From Clavelina lepadiformis (lineage: Eukaryota > Chordata > Ascidiacea > Aplousobranchia > Clavelinidae), in NCBI RefSeq assembly GCF_947623445.1, contig NC_135246.1, positions 19,898,288-19,962,287 of the forward strand: DNA of 64,000 nt, read 5' to 3'. Below, piece by piece: positions 1 through 11,156 of this stretch (the first letter of the stretch is position 1; each line of letters begins with the position of its first letter). The position numbers and the translations under genes are program-made. The notes under the pieces were generated by a model, which saw nothing but the letters and a program-made list of their open reading frames with translations, made no database searches and had not been told where the DNA came from.

Positions 1-404
1 TCCAGCAACGAATGGATCAATACTTTCACCAACTAGACAAGGTGATAGGAGAAAGAAAGACATCTTTTCGCGTACGTCACTTGCTGCGGGATGTTGTTAA
101 CCTTAGAAAGGTAACATTGTAGGTGTTTTTCACAAATTATTATCAAGGACCAACTATTATATTCATCATGACTTCGTCGCAACACCTGTAAAAGTTAACT
201 AAATATTTACATTTCATTTATTTTTGTATTCTACGTTGTTGATTTTAGAATCAATGGATTCCGAGGCCAGTACAAGCTCAAGGTCCTGAAACAATCGAAC
301 TGGTCAATGTCGATGTCAAAGAGCGGTTTGAATTGAAAGCTGCAGTTACAGCATCTGCTGCTGCCGGCGACACTGGTGGAAAATCCCAGGTAGGGAAAAA
401 CTGA
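1..404 (+). CDS. eIF4G-family translation factor, C-terminal end of MIF4G domain (partial)
   Basis: The window opens inside a coding exon (frame from 3, donor GTAACA at 111) that reads [20 protein letters not shown] and continues [13 protein letters not shown]. The next exon (249-389 or on to 404) begins NQWIPRP and contains QGPETIELV. This matches the last helices of the MIF4G domain of eIF4G proteins, where a YF..M....KE.KTS.RIRF..QDV..LR block is followed by W.PRR..QGPKTI. MIF4G binds eIF4A and eIF3 in translation initiation. A canonical gene would continue into MA3 and W2 domains, but nothing of the sort is visible downstream. Either CAG/GTAGGG at 389/390 is a donor to exons I cannot find, or reading continues VGKN and stops at 402-404. 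AATAAA near 1111 could end the transcript. Family assignment is good; gene completeness is unknown. Confidence 0.72.
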
Positions 405-470
405 CTAAGAATGAAGCGAATGCTTCATGCAAAATTGTAATTAAAGCTTCAAACATAACTTTGATAATTC

Positions 471-539
471 TAGTACATATGACTCTAGTATATATGACTC
501 TAGTATATATGACTCTAGTACATATGACTCTAGTATATC
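471..539. repeat. 15-bp minisatellite
   Basis: About 4.6 head-to-tail copies of a 15-bp unit (TAGTATATATGACTC, alternating with TAGTACATATGACTC). It lies just downstream of the eIF4G fragment, in its 3' UTR or intron. Confidence 0.9.
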
Positions 540-1975
540 AACCGTCTTTAAGGCGAACGATATAATTAATACCCAACTAAGTGTTTTGCTTGACTTGACG
601 TTTTCTCAACACTACCCGAGTTAACCGAAAATCATTTTTATAGAATTCGGAAGCATTTTTTCCCACCAAAACACACACAGATACGTTGGAAGCAAAATCT
701 AAATCATTGTTCACATTCAACCCACGTCATTCCTCCTTCACCAAGCTACTTGACAGGAGGAAATTCTACAATGATATATGCGAGTGGATTGACAACAGTT
801 CTTATTATTCTTCTTATCAACCCGAAACTAAATCGCTGCTACGTTTATAAGTTTGTCTATGAAGAAACATCGCTCAAGTGCGCGGTCGACAAAATCATCC
901 GGATGCGAGCGGAAGATTTCATTCTATCCCAATGATCTTATTTGTCATGACTGTATAATGCCCTTTGTCGTTGGCGATTTGCCGCCATGCAAAGTTATCT
1001 TGGACAAAAGAACACGATTGCCGAATCACTTCACTTGCAATACTTCTACGCTGTAAACTCTCATTCATTATAAACCCGTCGCATTCGCATTAAGTGTTCT
1101 TTTTGGCAATAAATGTAATCATTGTCGCACTCACAAAAACAGTTGAATTTTTGTCATCAACCATGTGGTTAAAGAACTGACAACCAGGCTTAGTTTAAAA
1201 CAAAGTCCTTGCAGAATAGATACAACTAAACCAGCCAATGCATTCTTTTGAAACTCATTGATCAGTTACTTTTTTAGTTTTAGCATTGATACAAGCAAGC
1301 ACATGAATATAGAAAATTAATGAGTGAAAAAGTAATTGTATAAACCGCTAAATCAATCAATTTCTGTTAAATTAAAAAAACTTGAAAAATGTGATATGTC
1401 ATACGATATATGTTGATATGTGTTGTTGTGTGATATATATACGAAATATGATACTTACGTTATGCAATCTAGCCTATGGTCAGATAAGCAAAACCATATT
1501 TTTTAAATAAAAAAAAATTAAATGAAAAATTATCATGAAGTTGCTAAAAGTAAACAAACTGCAGACAAAAACATAATTCTGCTTGCCACCGCCACCGCCA
1601 GCTTTTGTAAACGAAATATTTCCGCGCAAGAGAAGTTTATTGCGGGATTGAAGTTGTGGTGGCAGTGACGTCACAAACCCACAACCTTCATATTAAAATA
1701 CGTTCATATCGTTAATATCCTTTTCAAATAGTTTGGAACCTTAGCGACGCCGCAACAATCATAAATCGTGAAAAGTTACGTTAAGTTTAAAAAAACATCG
1801 AGTAAAAATCATGTTTTGTATTAGTTCTGGAAGCAATTAACTCGAAATAAATGAAGGCATTATGACGTAAAGCAATGATGAAAATCGATTTGAATAAATC
1901 CTGCCGCTGACTTATAAGCTTTTGATAAAAGAAATTCAAGATGGAAGACGTTCTTTTTTCACGACGTAGATTATT
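540..1975. other. Intergenic or UTR, no gene recognised
   Basis: AT-rich sequence with short open frames that show no domain, splice context or codon pattern I trust. It includes an AATAAA near 1111 that would suit the end of the upstream plus-strand transcript. A (GCCACC)n-like stretch near 1588 is the only local compositional feature. Confidence 0.5.
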
Positions 1976-2206
1976 TTATTTGATATTTTGCTGAACTTGT
2001 GTGACATCTAACAAGCACAATATTTCATCGCTGTGTAAGTAAGTTAGCTTTGTGTTAGGTCCTAACTGAAACGTTTGCATCTTGTACGTTGTTGGATCGC
2101 AAACTTTGCTTTTCTTTGCAAAGTAAGTAAAATGAAAGCAGGCTACTCCTAGAAAAGGATCAAAATACAAGTCGTAGCAAATAAACTTGAGGTTTTGTTG
2201 CCGCAT
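1976..2206 (-). CDS. Hypothetical 76-residue open frame
   Basis: An ATG-initiated frame of 76 codons, with no family I recognise. Its second half (CDPTTYKMQTFQLGPNTKLT) has a protein-like composition with few low-complexity runs, and the TAA stop overlaps an AATAAA signal, as at a compact 3' end. It could be a small gene, a terminal exon of an unseen gene or chance. There is no upstream splice acceptor I would defend. Confidence 0.2.
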   Translation of the reverse strand: MRQQNLKFICYDLYFDPFLGVACFHFTYFAKKSKVCDPTTYKMQTFQLGPNTKLTYLHSDEILCLLDVTQVQQNIK

Positions 2207-2707
2207 TCAAAAGTCACCATTTCAGCGAGGTTTGAGGTAACTTTTGAATTAAGATATTCAAACGAATGAATGGCTGCAACGATTTCACCAGAAAAAAGAA
2301 CGTGCGTTCGAAGCTATTTTTAAGTTTTTTTTGTTAACCTAACTTAAATGTTACCAAATAGAAACCTAAACTTAGTCAAAATCTACCTTCTAATGTAAAT
2401 TTAGCTTCAATAAAACCTCAAATACCTAAAATCAACTTTTTTCATACACATTTTCCTGACCTAACCGTCTATCTTTTAAAACAAGCTGCGTGACCTACAT
2501 GACGTGCAATAGTCACTTAGTAAAGGAATTTTTCCTTCCCGCGTCCGAACACATTAAAAAGTTTAATTGCGCTTCCGCTTTCTTAGAAATTATTTTATTT
2601 TCTTTGAAATTGAGATAGGTTGACTTAGTTTGTTTTACCGTGCAAGGCCTGACTTTTTCTATTCGAGCGCACAAGTCGGTTGATCGAAAGGGTCAGATAG
2701 GGTCAGT

Positions 2708-3495
2708 TCACTTCTCACTTATTTCGATGTCGTCTTCGTTCAAAGAATCTAGAAAGTCTACGTCATCACTCGGAGCTGGTTTGTATTCATCTGAAAAAAA
2801 CAACGTTTTGATGAGATAAATTTGATAATTTTCGATAGATGTTATGTTTGTTTGTTATAGTCAAAATCCCTTAGTCTTACACAAACGTTTTTAACAAAAT
2901 TCAAAACCACTTGGTTGAAATCTTTAACAATTGCTTTACGTTCAAAATTTTGATTCGAACCTTTGCCAACGATGGCTTGGTCAAGTTCCGCTATGCCATC
3001 AGCGACCTCTTGAGGATTATATTCGTCGGAAAATTTGTCCGCTATCTGCTGCAAAGTGTCTTGGTACTTTTCGAAATCCTGGTGCAAAAATGTCAATTGA
3101 AATACTAGCTATAACATAAAAAATAGGAAAAAATATGATACAGTGGTATTAGTAGGTAAAAGAGTTTATACCTGCTGTCGAATTTCCTTTAACTTGGCTT
3201 TAAATTTGTTGTCACCAAACAGCTTTGCTGCCCAAAGCACACGTCTGAAAATACCAGTCAAATCACAACTGCCAAATCTCGGAATAAATTATTCACTTAA
3301 AATTAATTTATATAAATTTAAAGTGTTTTATTGCCTGAGTTTTATAGTTAAAGAGGTTTAGAATACTTACGAGGCGATGCGAGCCGCATTTCCTGGAGAT
3401 AACCTTCGTCTTCTCCGACCACTCCAGAATAAAGCGTCGCTAGAGAGCAGCAGAGAGCACACGAGCAGCATGCACAACGTCAACTTCAAATTCAT
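2708..3495 (-). CDS. Secreted cationic/acidic peptide precursor, copy 1 (putative host-defence peptide)
   Basis: Four exons: 3371-3495, 3172-3244, 2961-3078 and 2708-2790, all with GT/AG borders and phases 2, 0, 1, giving 132 residues. Residues 1-21 form a signal peptide (MNLKLTLCMLLVCSLLLSSD, then A). It is followed by LFWSGRRRRR and a Lys/Arg-rich amphipathic stretch ending KAKLKEIRQQ (about residue 66). The last two exons are strongly acidic (DEYNPQEVADG; SLNEDDIEISEK). Signal, cationic segment and anionic tail is the layout of tunicate antimicrobial precursors (styelin, clavanin, Ci-MAM/Ci-PAP types) and fish piscidins, but I see no clear sequence match to a named family. This copy has the shortest second exon (24 codons, against 44 and 41 in the neighbours) and lacks their two cysteines. 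A TATA element lies about 100 bp upstream. The role is inferred from layout only. Confidence 0.75.
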
Positions 3496-3795
3496 TTTTC
3501 GTTTTCAGCAAAATGTGATTTATTTAATAAGATGTTGATGAAATACCTGGCTCGTAAATCATCTGACAAGACAGGTTTTAAACCAAAGTTTCTCGATTAT
3601 ATAAGCGCCCTTCATTCGTTCCGCTTCCTGGTTGTAAGCCAATCAAAACTCAATGAGAAACAAGACGCATCTAAACATAGACATCTTAATATACATTTGA
3701 GAATATTTATTCTGTGATAGATCGAGGAAGGAGTGGGATGAAAATCTAAAATAACTTCGCATCCTGGTCGCTTCTGCGTCGGCGGCTTATAAACG
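3496..3795. repeat. Duplicated 5' flank of peptide gene copy 1
   Basis: The 300 bp in front of copy 1 are nearly identical to 6729-7037 in front of copy 2, differing by scattered single bases. The duplication therefore carried promoter and exon 1 together. The shared part stops near 3795, where the two flanks become unrelated. Confidence 0.9.
3597..3604 (-). promoter_or_regulatory. TATA box of peptide gene copy 1
   Basis: Minus-strand TTATATAA about 105 bp upstream of the ATG at 3495. The same element stands at the equivalent place before copies 2 and 3, so it is probably the core promoter. Confidence 0.6.
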
Positions 3796-3799
3796 TGGA

Positions 3800-5366
3800 A
3801 AATGGTGATTGTTGTAAACTCGGAATATGTTTTCGTCGGTTTAAATGTTTATATCTGGGTTTTTGGATTTCGCTTAATTCTGCGACAACTTGCGACTTTG
3901 TCAAACCAACACAGGCCGATGTATTCATCCGGAACCAATAAAGTGAATAAGAAGCATTTAAATAATTCCTGTTGGCTGATATGTTCTTGAACTAATTGTG
4001 GATGTTCGCATTCGACCCGGTTACGGTTGAGAGAAAACGTAGGTTACGTGATTTCTATTGATCCAGCGCATAGTGTGCAACTGCTTTCCTATAAATCCTA
4101 TTAATTTCATCAACGTTTGATGGAAAGCTGAATCAGTCAATCAGCATGCCGCTGAAGAATATGTTTTGTTGCAAACCACGTGATCGAGTGAACAGAATGA
4201 GAAAGACAAAAGCATTTGAATAAAAGTTTCATAAAATAAAAAGTTTGTAGTTATTTACATTATCTTGAATTTATCCTGATGATGACATCTGTTTGGTCTT
4301 GATAATAATCTAACCTACCGGATCTACGGCAATAAATGGGCGTGTTTAGCAAACGCACCATTCTTAAAAGGAACTAACTTGCATAATTTACTGTTGTATC
4401 CAACCCACCTACAGTATCCACACTACGCAGCATACAGATGCTCCTGTCAACACAGTGTCTATAGCAAGCAGTAGTTTATTTTCAGCGTAGCCGCATCCTT
4501 CAACGGAATGTTTAAAGCTTTTGTATGTACGGTACCGGACATAATTGTTCGGGATGAATCGTGGTTATAAATAAAGTAGATAAAGTTAAACTATGACAAT
4601 GTGGTGGTTGTGACTATAGGCCTCTTCCTAGGATTCAGTCCCCTCTTTAGATTACGTCATCAGCTTCACACGAATAGCTCTTTATTATGATTAAGATTAA
4701 ACTAATATTTCGTCACAAAGGCTTTGATTTCCTTTGCTATAAACGTAATGACACTTTGTCCATAATTACTATTTTGTTTACACTTTTTTACTTCTACTGC
4801 TTCTACCTGGTCGCGATTGAACTGTCAAATAATACTTGATAGGTTGACACCATCAGCAAGAATATCTGTGATGAGTGATTATTTTAAATCAACTTAAACA
4901 CAAAGATGTCGCTGATGCACTTTTTTAAAATATTCACTTTGTCGTCAGATATTTTATTTGCTTGTCTTAATTGTCTAAGGCCTACATATACTCGCCGTAT
5001 TCTGTTCGAAGCAGTTTTCTTTATTTCACGGAGGCACTAACTACATGCCTTAGTGACGTAATAGAGGTGTTGTATTAAAAGCTGTCTGTAGTTTATTGCA
5101 GGTCGCTTTAACAGCTACAGAAGACAAATATAATCGGGGCAGTGGCAAAATACGATTATTTTTATCGATGAAAGTTATTTAAGCATTTCTTGTTTGATAT
5201 TATTCCACGATCTGGGGTTGAACTTTGCCCGCTTGTAATAATAATTCACGAACGTTTATGTTGTTTTATTTTTTATGACGCAACAATGACAAAATCAATC
5301 GATTGCAAAGTATAACATGCACAACGATTCATGCAAAAGAAGTGTCAGCTACAGAGTATTCTTCCA
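3800..5366. other. Intergenic, no gene recognised
   Basis: AT-rich spacer between peptide gene copies 1 and 2. No exon with matching splice sites, tRNA or repeat family was recognised. The right edge (from about 5262) resembles 8733-8845 and is the 3' UTR of copy 2. Confidence 0.5.
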
Positions 5367-6728
5367 TCATGCAGTCTGTTGCTCACTAGCAACGTCGTCA
5401 TCATTCAAAAGATCTAGGAAATCTACGTCATCGTTGACGTCATTGTTTGAAATATCGTCGTAGTCGTCTACAGCAAGAGATTGTTTTAAAAGGATTCAAT
5501 GAGTTTATTACTTTTTATTGCACCTTTATCTACGTTGATGAATTTGTTCGTTGTTTTTTAAATCTAATGTTTAAAAACTGTGACGAAAATGATATTTAAA
5601 ACAGAAATTTGAAATAAAAATCAATCTAATTAATGGTTTCATCTTATTACTAACTTTTTTCAGCAAAAATTCTATCGAGTTCCACCAAACCATCAGCGAC
5701 CTCTTGCGGATCAAAATCAGAAGAAAGTTCTTCCGCTATCTGCTGCAAAGCGTCATCGTATTTCTTGAAATCCTGACGCAAAACACATGGCTTAATGCAA
5801 ACCAGCTTCCGACAAACAATGCAGATGGGCGAAGGACAAAAATACAACGAAACCTATATAGGCCTGTAAATAGATTTCATTCTCATGTAAGCTAAGCCAC
5901 AGGTCGACTAGAACGGCAAAGGTGGCAATAAGCACTATGAGATTTCATAATTCGTTAAACATACCACAACAGCCTAACATTGTCACGTCATCTCAGCATA
6001 CAACTGTAACAAGGGTTTGTAACCAAGCAATGCTTTCATTATATTTTTCAATGCATCATGAGACGATGGGCTGTGTACTTTTTATGTTTTGTTTATGACG
6101 TCACATTGTTTTTGCTGTTTGAAAGCTGCCGCAAACCAATGGATCGCCACTATCACCTTGACATTTCAAGCATAAATATCTTATATATAACTATCTAGTT
6201 TCAAGATTTTTAATTATAAATAAAATCGAAACATTTATGGGTTATGTGGGCTCGAAATTAATTCACGACCGGCGGCTAATTTATGGATGCTGTGCGGATA
6301 AGTGGGAGCATGGCGCTGGTGCGGAGGTGGTGGTGCGGATGAGACTTTTGCGGTACCTGATGTCGGAGTTCTTTCAAATTTTCAATTCCTTCGTCGCCGA
6401 ATCTTTTCCACAAACCACATCCGATTTTGGCAAATTTGGTCTTGGAGCCGAAGAGACGACAGTTGACAGTGGCGAGTTGTCTAAAAGTTCTGCAAAATTC
6501 GATCAAATTCTCGTCTCAGCTCACAGTGACGTCAACATGAAACTCGCGTATCTCAAAATTTATTGATATAAAAATTAAATTTATAGTTCAATAATTTTTA
6601 AACACCAACTTGTTTTTAAGAAAACCTCTGAAGCTAAACCTTCGTCTTCTTCGACCACTCCAGAAACCGTCGCTAGAGAGCAGCAGAGAGCACACGAGCA
6701 GCATGCACAACGTCAACTTCAAATTCAT
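5367..6728 (-). CDS. Secreted cationic/acidic peptide precursor, copy 2 (putative host-defence peptide)
   Basis: Four exons: 6640-6728, 6357-6489, 5655-5772 and 5367-5467, phases 2, 0, 1, about 146 residues. The signal peptide is nearly base-for-base that of copy 1, followed by FWSGRRRR. Exon 2 is longer (44 codons) and unlike copy 1: it carries two cysteines 13 residues apart (CRLFG...KIGC) followed by GLWKRFGDEGIENLKELRHQ. Exon 3 (start DFKKYDDALQQIAEELSSDF) and exon 4 (ending NDDDVASEQQTA) are acidic. The exon-1 donor is the least certain border: AAG/GTTTAG keeps phase with the paralogues, while the alternative donor 12 bases downstream would not. The role is inferred from layout, as for copy 1. 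Confidence 0.7.
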
Positions 6729-6829
6729 ATTTCGTTTTCAGCAAAATGGGATTTATTTAATAAGATGTCGATGAACTACCTGGCTCGTAAATCATCTGAC
6801 AAAACAGATTTTAAACCAAAGTTTCTCGA

Positions 6830-6837
6830 TTATATAA
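6830..6837 (-). promoter_or_regulatory. TATA box of peptide gene copy 2
   Basis: Minus-strand TTATATAA about 105 bp before the ATG at 6728, inside the flank duplicated from copy 1. Confidence 0.6.
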
Positions 6838-7039
6838 GCGCCCTTCATTCGTTCCGCTTCCGGGTTGTAAGCCAATCAAAACTCAATGGGAAACAAGACG
6901 CATCTAAACATAGACATCTTAATATACATTTGAGAATATTTATTCTGTGATAGATCGAGGAAGGAGTGGGGTGAAAATCTAAAATAACTTCGCATCCTGG
7001 TCGCTTCTGCGTCGGCGGTTTATAAACGTGGAAGGTGGC

Positions 7040-8732
7040 GATTGCTTGAAACTAGAAACTAACACCGTTCATTTTGGAGAAAGATTATGATATGGGAATC
7101 TTTTCAAAAATTTGTCCAGTTTTAAGTGAATGATGCTCAAACAACGTCAGTGGGACTCAAATATCCTTCTTATGACGTCATTAGGTTTGTGTATTTGTGA
7201 CAAATGCGGTCACAATTCACAAAAATTGTGCATGTTTTAGTACTTCCGGGTTATTATGTTTTGTTGGGTCATAAGTTTCATTTGTTTGAACTCTTTGTGG
7301 TTTATATTTTTTTCTGGACCTTTGTTGGTTTTTTGCTTTTCTTATTGTGTTGTAATTTTTTGTTTTGGTCTCATTTGTTCCTCGGCCTCCCAATTATGCT
7401 GCAGCTTCTCTTGTCCTTGTTAATTACATTGAATTCTTGTCGTTTACTCATCTAGACATTTAGCTTTGTCAGGTCAGTTCGGTTGAAAGTTTTGATAAAG
7501 CAACAGCTTTACTTGGCGCTGCTACCAAGAAACTTAACTAAGACTTGCGTTTTTATTTAATCAAGTATCGTGTCTTGTTCGGGCATTCTTATATTTTCTA
7601 CATACCAACACTCACTCGGTGACATTTTCATGTGACGATTCACCGCGTGGGAAACTGAGACCTGCGTTTTATGCAACACATTTCACCAGGAAATGCTGTT
7701 CAAGTTGGGAGGAGGCAGCAACGTTGTGCAGAAATATTCACTCTGGATCCTAAACCTGATGCGGACCTGTTTAACGTTAGTTGTGCTACGACCATCCAAT
7801 GACGTGTAGTGGCACGTCATCAGGTGTATTATGTAAAGAAAAGGTTCCTCCTTTTTTACTTTTATAAGTTACTGAGACACCGACATAACATTGACATTAG
7901 AATTTGACTGATACATGAACACGCGTTTGTAATATAATAAATAGATATAATATTGTAATATAATATAATAAATAAGCTCACACGTCCTACCAGGAATCAT
8001 CAACTCTTGGAGTAAAGAAATAATTGTGTATTTGCCGCATTCAGCAAATAAAACTTTGGATGGCAAACGCGGAAATGCGCTCTATTTATTGTTTCCCGCG
8101 TGCACCATGGCGAGCGTTCTGAACCAATTAGTTCTAATTGTTGCTATATCTAAGTCACGTGATATTTCTAGCGGGTTGTTTACGGAAGTCTTCTTCAAAA
8201 TCGAAGCGCCGATGACAATAGATTAATAGAAGGAAGTATGGCCACAATTTTATTTTATTTTATCGCCCGGTTGTGGAATTTTGGAACAATGAAGAACGAG
8301 GATGTAAGAAGGAGGAAGACCAACCGAATGAGGAAGTAGCTTAAGCAGGTGAAACGTGTTACTTGGGTTAGACCGATGCAAACCCAAGCCCAAATAAATT
8401 CCCCGAATATCATCTTTGCAGAAGACTCGGGCAAACACGACTACTAGCAAGGGCGAATCCGAATTCAACAATATTCACAACTTTAGCTAGTTTGGCGGCT
8501 TTTCCCGGCTATAGATAACATTCCTTAAAATGGAGGACATTTATCGCATTACTTTAGCTCACTAGCGCCATCTATCCTGAAGGTTTTGCGTGCCCATTTG
8601 TGAGGAGTGGCGGTGATAGGCTGGTATTGATTATGTGTGCAATGATATGACATACTGGTTTCCTTTTTTTACTTAAAAAAATATATTTTAAATTCTCGAC
8701 TAAATACAGCCACGACACGTGGGTGCTTGCGT
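7040..8732. other. Intergenic, no gene recognised
   Basis: Spacer between copies 2 and 3. It contains a T-rich plus-strand stretch (7204-7455) that reads as hydrophobic protein but is low-complexity, and an AT-rich TAATATAA run near 7930-7970. I support no coding exon or RNA gene here. Confidence 0.5.
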
Positions 8733-8845
8733 GCTTTTATTTCTCATGACGCAATAATGGAAAACACACAAGACTGAAAAGTTAACTCTCACAACGGTTC
8801 ACGGAAAAGAAATCCTGGCCAAAGACTTCTTTTCCCTCATTCAGT

Positions 8846-9682
8846 TTATTGCTCAGTAGCATCGTCGTCATCGTTCAAAAGATCTAGTATGTCTGCGTCA
8901 CTGTTGACATCTTTGCTCAGAGAGTCACTATAGTCGCCTAAGGTTCAAGAAAGTTTACAGAAATATAACTTCAAATTTGCCAATGTTGAATGGAATTTAT
9001 GATTTATCTATGTTCAAGTTTTGTTTAGAGGAAAAACCGTTGACATTAATCGCAAATATGACACAAAAATTACATCGAAACCAACAAAGTTGGGATTTCA
9101 ACTTATTTCTCACTTTTTTCAGCAAAAACTTGATCAAGTTCTTCTAAACCATCAGTGACCTCTTGCGGATCGATTTCGTCAGAAAGTTCGTCCGCTATCT
9201 GCTGCATAGCCTCCTCATATTTGTCAAGATCCTGATGCAAAACATATGTTATAACAATTGTAAATTCTCGAAATAAATCCCCAAGTAGAAGTATTAAGCT
9301 GATAGGTACCTGCTGTCGGAATTCTTTCAATTTGATCAGGTTTTCGTCTCCTATTTTGCTGATCAAGTGGCATCCCGCCCTTAGTCCCGGTTTCCAAACG
9401 CCCAGAATAGCACAACCTTTTCGGGCGACTCCACTAAGAAATATAAAATTGTCATAAAATTGAATTCTGCCTGAGGTGGTTTTTACCTTAATATTCTTCT
9501 GAGACGTGAAAAAATTGCAATAAAGAAAATATTTTTAACTGGAATATTTTCAACATAAAAATTGGATAATTTTCTTACCCAAGTCTGACCCTCCATCGCC
9601 GTCTTCTTCGACCCCAGAAAGCGTCGCTAGGCAGCAGCAGAGTTGAGACAAGAAGCAAACAAAACACCAACTTCAAATTCAT
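8846..9682 (-). CDS. Secreted cationic/acidic peptide precursor, copy 3 (putative host-defence peptide)
   Basis: Four exons: 9579-9682, 9310-9433, 9114-9231 and 8846-8937, with good donors (GTAAG, GTACC, GTGAG) and phases 2, 0, 1 as in the other copies; 145 residues. The signal peptide (MNLKLVFCLLLVSTLLLPSD) is followed by AFWGRRRRRWRVRLG. Exon 2 has the cysteine pair with exactly 13 residues between (GCAILG...RAGCHL), then KIGDENLIKLKEFRQQ. Exon 3 begins DLDKYEEAMQQIADELSDEI and exon 4 ends LLNDDDDATEQ, both acidic. The third exon is exactly 118 nt in all three genes. It is more diverged from copies 1 and 2 than they are from each other, so it split off earlier. Confidence 0.77.
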
Positions 9683-9776
9683 TTTTCGTTTTGAACAAAA
9701 CAAAACTTTCAAATGAGATGTCGACGCAGACCTCGTGCGCACGTCATCTGATCAAATTAATGTCAACCTCCTGCAA

Positions 9777-9783
9777 TTTTATA
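9777..9783 (-). promoter_or_regulatory. TATA box of peptide gene copy 3
   Basis: Minus-strand TATAAAA about 95 bp before the ATG at 9682, at the same distance as in the paralogues although the surrounding sequence differs. Confidence 0.6.
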
Positions 9784-9789
9784 CATTGC

Positions 9790-11156
9790 CCGAAATTCGT
9801 TTCACTTCCGCGTTCTAAGCCAATCAATTTCTAAAAGAAAAAGGCTTCTTTTTACAGCAGACATCTTGAATGCATAACATAACAGAAAACAAACCGCTGC
9901 TTCGTTTGAATTTCAAACATTATAAGTGGCAAATTGGATGATGACCCAAAATAAATGATTGTCATGTTGGACTTTTAAGCGTATCTTTTATCATCACCAA
10001 CCAACCTGGTGAAATGTAGAAATGCAACATTTCAGGAGAAGGCAATTCGCTACGGAAAGTTCTCTTCATACATTGTGACGTAATAAGTGAGAGCCTGATC
10101 GAGTTTTCAACAAGAAATTACAGTAAAGAATGATGATTTGGAATCATGACGATAAAAAAATGCTGCATTTTATACAAAATTCCTCTCGATTTTGTGTGCG
10201 ACACGTCAATGAATCAGCGACTGCACGACATGACAGCGTCTAAAATTCTCCATGAAATACATATTTTGATGTCGATCAAATCATGATCGTTACGTCACGT
10301 GTTATATATGATGTAAATCGCTGTGACCGCGTTGTCATGACAGGCACCGAATATACTGTATATGATGCAGATAGCAAGGTCTTGTGAGACCCCATGAGCT
10401 GGCTGCAGATAATTGGAATGTTCCTGCTTCATGGAATGAATTAACGACTTCTTGAGACGATTAAGTATCGATCCGCATTCAGCGAATACAACTCACGATG
10501 ATGATGGATCGAATGAAAAAGCTTCCTTCATTGTTAACCGCGCCAACCGGCCCAATGCAGAAACAATTAACTTCTATAACTCATTGTTTCCTCTAAACCA
10601 CGGAAGGTTTAGGCAAGTCTCATGGCGTTGACACAAACAACAATAACCGTTGGAAGTTATAGAGCCGGTGCGTTTATTTCCCGGTCATGGAAATCTAAAC
10701 TGATGACCGTCTTCATACAAGGAACTTACTTGCGCACTTCTCAATGACATCTGTGCAACTTAAAATAAATTGAACTCTGACTTTAATATTTGAATTTTTT
10801 GAAAATAAAAACACAACTTGAAATGCTATATGACGTAATAAACCAAGTTATTAAAAACTTGAGCAAAATCAATTCTAGAAAGTCATCATTCACGTCATGT
10901 TTTGCGCAATAACAACATAGTGCACAGAGGAACTTACATTCAGAATTATGACGACATAAAGGTATCTGGGCAACGTATGATAACGTGGGGAGCCCGGTTG
11001 AACGCCAATTTAACAAAACAATGGCGACCACAGCACGAAACAAAGAAATGTCCTTCCAAATGCAGATTGTGCCGGTATATTACAACAGCTACCGCATGCA
11101 CACAAAATACGACAGCGGTAAAAATAGACTAAGTTTACGGGTAAAAATGGATCTTG
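9790..11156. other. Intergenic or 3' UTR, no gene recognised
   Basis: Lies between the peptide cluster promoter and the stop of the VOPP1-like gene. The part adjoining 11156 must include that gene's 3' UTR. Overlapping open frames at 10.8-11.2 kb have no supporting motifs. Confidence 0.5.

Noticed and set aside
7204..7455. 83-codon hydrophobic plus-strand frame resembling a membrane protein
   Set aside because: T-rich low-complexity DNA reads as Phe/Leu by composition; no start context, family or splice support.
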